Assembly (NCBI RefSeq): GCF_000023825.1
Contig: NC_013061.1
Coordinates: 620,001 to 684,000 of the forward strand
Direction: 5' to 3'
DNA from: Pedobacter heparinus DSM 2366
Lineage (GTDB): Bacteria; Bacteroidota; Bacteroidia; Sphingobacteriales; Sphingobacteriaceae
DNA length: 64,000 nucleotides
Shown: positions 61,684-64,000 of the stretch, piece by piece
How positions within the stretch are numbered: position 1 is the stretch's first letter
How the letters are laid out: every line of letters starts with the position of its first letter
Program-made: the position numbers and the translations under genes
Notes under the pieces: model-generated
Database searches by the model: none
Told to the model about the DNA's origin: nothing
The model's input: the letters and a program-made list of their open reading frames with translations, nothing else

Positions 61684-63294
61684 ATGGTGTTTAGTCGCGA
61701 ATCATTCATAAAGCAGGTAGAAGAACGGAACAGTTGGGATGTGATAGTTGTTGGCGGTGGTGCTACAGGGTTAGGAACCGCTGTGGATGCGGCAAGCAGG
61801 GGTTACAGTACTTTGTTGCTGGAACAGTCGGATTTTGCAAAAGGAACCTCCAGCCGTAGTACAAAATTGGTGCATGGCGGGGTAAGATATTTGGCTCAGG
61901 GAGATGTTGCGCTGGTTTATGAGGCATTGCACGAACGTGGTTTGCTGTTAAAAAATGCACCTCACCTGGTTAAAGACCAGGAGTTTATCATTCCTGTTTA
62001 TTCCTGGTTGTCTAAATATAAATACCTGATCGGCTTAAAACTTTACGACTTGCTGGCGGGGAAAAGCGGTTTTAAAAAATCTTCCTTTTTATCAGCGGAT
62101 AAAGTATTAAAAGCAATACCTGGATTAAAACCTGATGGCTTGATTGGTGGGGTGAGTTATAGCGACGGACAATTTGATGATGCCCGCTTGGCTTTAAATC
62201 TGGCGCAGACGGCTGCCGAATATGGCGGGGTGTTACTGAACTATGCGAAGGTTACCGGGTTAACGAAAGAAAACGAAAACATTAGCGGACTAAGTTTTGT
62301 AGATACCGAGACCAATAAAAGCTATACCCTGAAAGCGAAAGTAGTGGTCAATGCTACCGGAGTATTTGTAGATGAGATCCTGAAAATGGATGTTCCCTCA
62401 GGAAGAGCAATCGTCCGTCCAAGCCAGGGTGCCCATGTTGTTTTAGATCCTTCATTTTTGAAAGGGGACAGCGCCCTGATGATTCCAAAAACACCGGATG
62501 GAAGGGTCTTGTTTGCTGTGCCATGGCACGGAAAAGTATTGGTAGGAACAACAGATACCCCATTAAATGAGCATAGCCTGGAGCCAAGGCCCTTGGATGA
62601 AGAGATAGAGTTTATATTGACAACGGCAGGCAAATACCTGACAAAAGAACCTTCAAGAAAGGATGTATTGGCTGCATTTGCAGGTTTAAGGCCATTAGCT
62701 GCCCCGGGTAAGGATACCGATAGTACGAAGGAAATCTCCAGAAGCCATAAGCTCATCATCAGCAAATCAGGAATGATTACGATTACCGGGGGCAAATGGA
62801 CCACTTATCGTAAAATGGCTATGGATGTAGTAGATAAAGCTATTGAATTGGGCAAGCTACAGGCAAAAAAATGTATTACCCAGAATGTTAAAATCCATGG
62901 TTATGTTGCTAAAATGCAAACCGGAGATCTGGGCTTATACGGTGCTGATGCTGCTGGTATACTGGAGCTGATAAGCCTACAGCCTGAACTTGGCGCCCGT
63001 TTGCATCCTGATTACAAATATCTGCAAGCTGAAGTGATCTGGATGGTTAGAAATGAAATGTCACGTACGATTGAAGATGTGCTTTCGCGAAGGATGCGTC
63101 TGTTATTCCTGGATGCGAAAGGGGCTTTAATACTTGCTCCGGCTGTTGCACAGGTAATGGCTGCCGAATTGCAAAAAAATGAGGCCTGGGTGAAAGAACA
63201 GATTGAAGCCTTTACTGTGCTGGTAAAACAATATTTGTTGTACGCACCCGGAAAGGAAACTGATAATGTTCATCAGGTGAAAGTTACGGCCTAA
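61684..63294 (+). CDS. glpD: Glycerol-3-phosphate dehydrogenase, FAD-dependent
   Basis: About 536 residues. FAD-binding DVIVVGGGATGLGTAVDAASRGY, then EQSDFAKGTSSRSTKLVHGGVRYL (a hallmark of GlpD), YSDGQFDDARL, PKTPDGRVLFAVPWHGKVLVGTTDTPL, and a C-terminal helical domain with ARLHPDYKYLQAEVIWMVRNEM. It oxidises glycerol 3-phosphate to dihydroxyacetone phosphate and passes electrons to quinone. I chose the ATG at 61684 because the frame before it lacks family residues. It is divergent from deoR. Confidence 0.96.
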   Translation: MVFSRESFIKQVEERNSWDVIVVGGGATGLGTAVDAASRGYSTLLLEQSDFAKGTSSRSTKLVHGGVRYLAQGDVALVYEALHERGLLLKNAPHLVKDQEFIIPVYSWLSKYKYLIGLKLYDLLAGKSGFKKSSFLSADKVLKAIPGLKPDGLIGGVSYSDGQFDDARLALNLAQTAAEYGGVLLNYAKVTGLTKENENISGLSFVDTETNKSYTLKAKVVVNATGVFVDEILKMDVPSGRAIVRPSQGAHVVLDPSFLKGDSALMIPKTPDGRVLFAVPWHGKVLVGTTDTPLNEHSLEPRPLDEEIEFILTTAGKYLTKEPSRKDVLAAFAGLRPLAAPGKDTDSTKEISRSHKLIISKSGMITITGGKWTTYRKMAMDVVDKAIELGKLQAKKCITQNVKIHGYVAKMQTGDLGLYGADAAGILELISLQPELGARLHPDYKYLQAEVIWMVRNEMSRTIEDVLSRRMRLLFLDAKGALILAPAVAQVMAAELQKNEAWVKEQIEAFTVLVKQYLLYAPGKETDNVHQVKVTA

Positions 63295-63329
63295 CTTAAT
63301 GAATGCTTAACATAAACTTAAAACTACAA

Positions 63330-63356
63330 CCTTGATATTTGCAGCAAATCAAGGAG
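63330..63356 (+). promoter_or_regulatory. Hairpin that may cover a strong Shine-Dalgarno sequence
   Basis: CCTTGAT at 63330-63336 pairs with ATCAAGG at 63348-63354, helped by TTG/CAA inside. The right arm overlaps AAGGAG at 63351-63356, eight bases before the ATG at 63364. AAGGAG is unusually strong for Bacteroidota, and the hairpin could mask it. Confidence 0.45.
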
Positions 63357-63363
63357 AATCGAA

Positions 63364-63405
63364 ATGAAACGAAATGCTGCAAAACAAAAAGAACTAACCA
63401 AATAA
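63364..63405 (+). other. Possible 13-residue leader peptide upstream of a susC-like gene
   Basis: A 13-codon frame (KRNAAKQKELTK after Met) follows AAGGAG at the best spacing and ends in a double stop. It may be a leader peptide for the SusC gene that starts at 63571. It is too short to be judged by content. The remaining ~165 bases before susC hold nothing I recognise. Confidence 0.3.
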
Positions 63406-63570
63406 TAAAATCTGATGAAGGAATATTCCTGTATATCATTTAATTGTACCCAATCGGCTATTCAGAGCTGCTGGGAGGTTTTTTCTGTGCTAAGAAAAAG
63501 AAGTCATCATGTCGAAAAGCATAAACAAAAATATTGCAACTAAAGGGGGAACACCAAATTAATTAAGATT

Positions 63571-64000
63571 ATGAACAAAAAATCTACTCACAATGTGCAA
63601 TTCAAAAAACCACTCACCTACCTTGCTTATGCATTGGTAATGGTTTTTATGCAATTGCCGCAAATGCTCAAGGCAGGAACAGTACCTGTTGTAGCGAACC
63701 TGTTTTGGCAGGAAATAGTTACTGTAAAAGGAACGGTCAAAGATGCAAAGGATGGCGGTGGGCTACCTGGCGTTACCATTTCAGATGGGCAGAGAAAAGT
63801 GCTCGGCGTAACCGATGGTAACGGTGCATTCACTATTAAAGTAGCAAAAGGGACTGAAATCTTGTTTAGTATGTTGGGCTATACCCAGGTTAAACGAACA
63901 GTTACCATGGCTACCATAACAATGGCCGTCAATATGAACAGCTCAAGTGCAGATCTGGATGAGGTAGTTGTTACTGCATTAGGAATCAAACGTGAAGAAA
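63571..64000 (+). CDS. SusC/RagA-family TonB-dependent transporter, N-terminal part (runs off the window)
   Basis: The first ~143 residues only. A signal (LAYALVMVFMQLPQMLKA), a carboxypeptidase-like domain (residues about 50-120: VTVKGTVKDAKDGGGLPGVTIS, then LFSMLGYTQVKRTV) and the junction to the plug (ADLDEVVVTALGIKREE) are visible. It is a third SusC-type transporter in the window, plus-strand, downstream of glpD. Its partner genes lie outside. Confidence 0.93.
   Translation, partial: MNKKSTHNVQFKKPLTYLAYALVMVFMQLPQMLKAGTVPVVANLFWQEIVTVKGTVKDAKDGGGLPGVTISDGQRKVLGVTDGNGAFTIKVAKGTEILFSMLGYTQVKRTVTMATITMAVNMNSSSADLDEVVVTALGIKREE

Noticed and set aside
1-64000. CRISPR arrays, tRNA or rRNA genes, insertion sequences, integrases
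   Set aside because: No regular repeat-spacer series, no cloverleaf-like stretch and no transposase or integrase frame was recognised. The island edges show decayed genes but no attachment-site repeats.

Overview
The window reads as a chromosomal segment of a Bacteroidota bacterium, most likely a Sphingobacteriaceae such as Pedobacter. Supporting signs are SusC/SusD pairs, BT_3987/DUF4361-type surface lipoproteins, -7 promoter boxes of the TANNTTTG type, a zinc-module-free sirtuin, a YtxJ-like protein, and UpxY-type NusG paralogues. The genus is an inference; no rRNA or tRNA gene is visible.

Layout. (1) 1-2671: an ECF sigma factor with its anti-sigma factor, lipA, a META-domain lipoprotein and an OsmC protein. 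(2) 2796-16856: a carbohydrate-use locus. It holds SusC/SusD, a secreted BNR-propeller protein, a LacI regulator, then Fe-alcohol dehydrogenase, DapA-family aldolase, PdxA-like dehydrogenase, four-carbon-acid-sugar kinase and a sodium/solute symporter. Near-identical GTAANCGATTAC operators lie before susC (two) and before lacI (one). (3) 16857-31815: housekeeping genes (ytxJ-like, ribH, thiol/peroxide genes, a cold-shock gene, sirtuin, recF plus DUF721, FKBP isomerases, ndk, nrnA-like, tatD-like, ansA, persulfide dioxygenase/rhodanese, polyprenyl synthase) with clear hairpin terminators. Two small lipoprotein genes are included. (4) 31816-52389: an AT-rich island. It begins with a long leader and a NusG/UpxY-like antiterminator flanked by two copies of a 47-base element. 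Next come a glycosyltransferase, WbpE/WbpD/WbpB-like aminosugar genes and a nucleotidyltransferase remnant. A class I lanthipeptide cluster follows: precursor, MG2/plug-like receptor, LanC, split LanB, C39-peptidase ABC exporter, HlyD, GT2, another SpaB_C-like protein and a GT-B glycosyltransferase. (5) 52413-52760: a junction of decayed genes (GT2 remnant, then a frameshifted DeoR 3' end). (6) 52842-63294: a minus-strand polysaccharide-uptake operon (IPT/NHL - SusC - SusD - DUF4361), a DeoR repressor and glpD. (7) 63571 onward: the start of a third SusC.

How it fits together. In the island the precursor (25-residue GG leader, 66-residue core with 10 Cys and 14 Ser/Thr) would be dehydrated by the split LanB, cyclised by LanC, cut after GG and exported by the C39 ABC transporter with HlyD. 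The unusual part is what surrounds this core. There are two glycosyltransferase genes, each followed directly by a SpaB_C-like gene, plus a GT-B glycosyltransferase, aminosugar genes and a dedicated antiterminator with a repeated leader element. This suggests, without proving it, a sugar-decorated lanthipeptide or a lanthipeptide locus grafted onto a surface-glycan locus. Family calls come from reading the translations, not from database searches.
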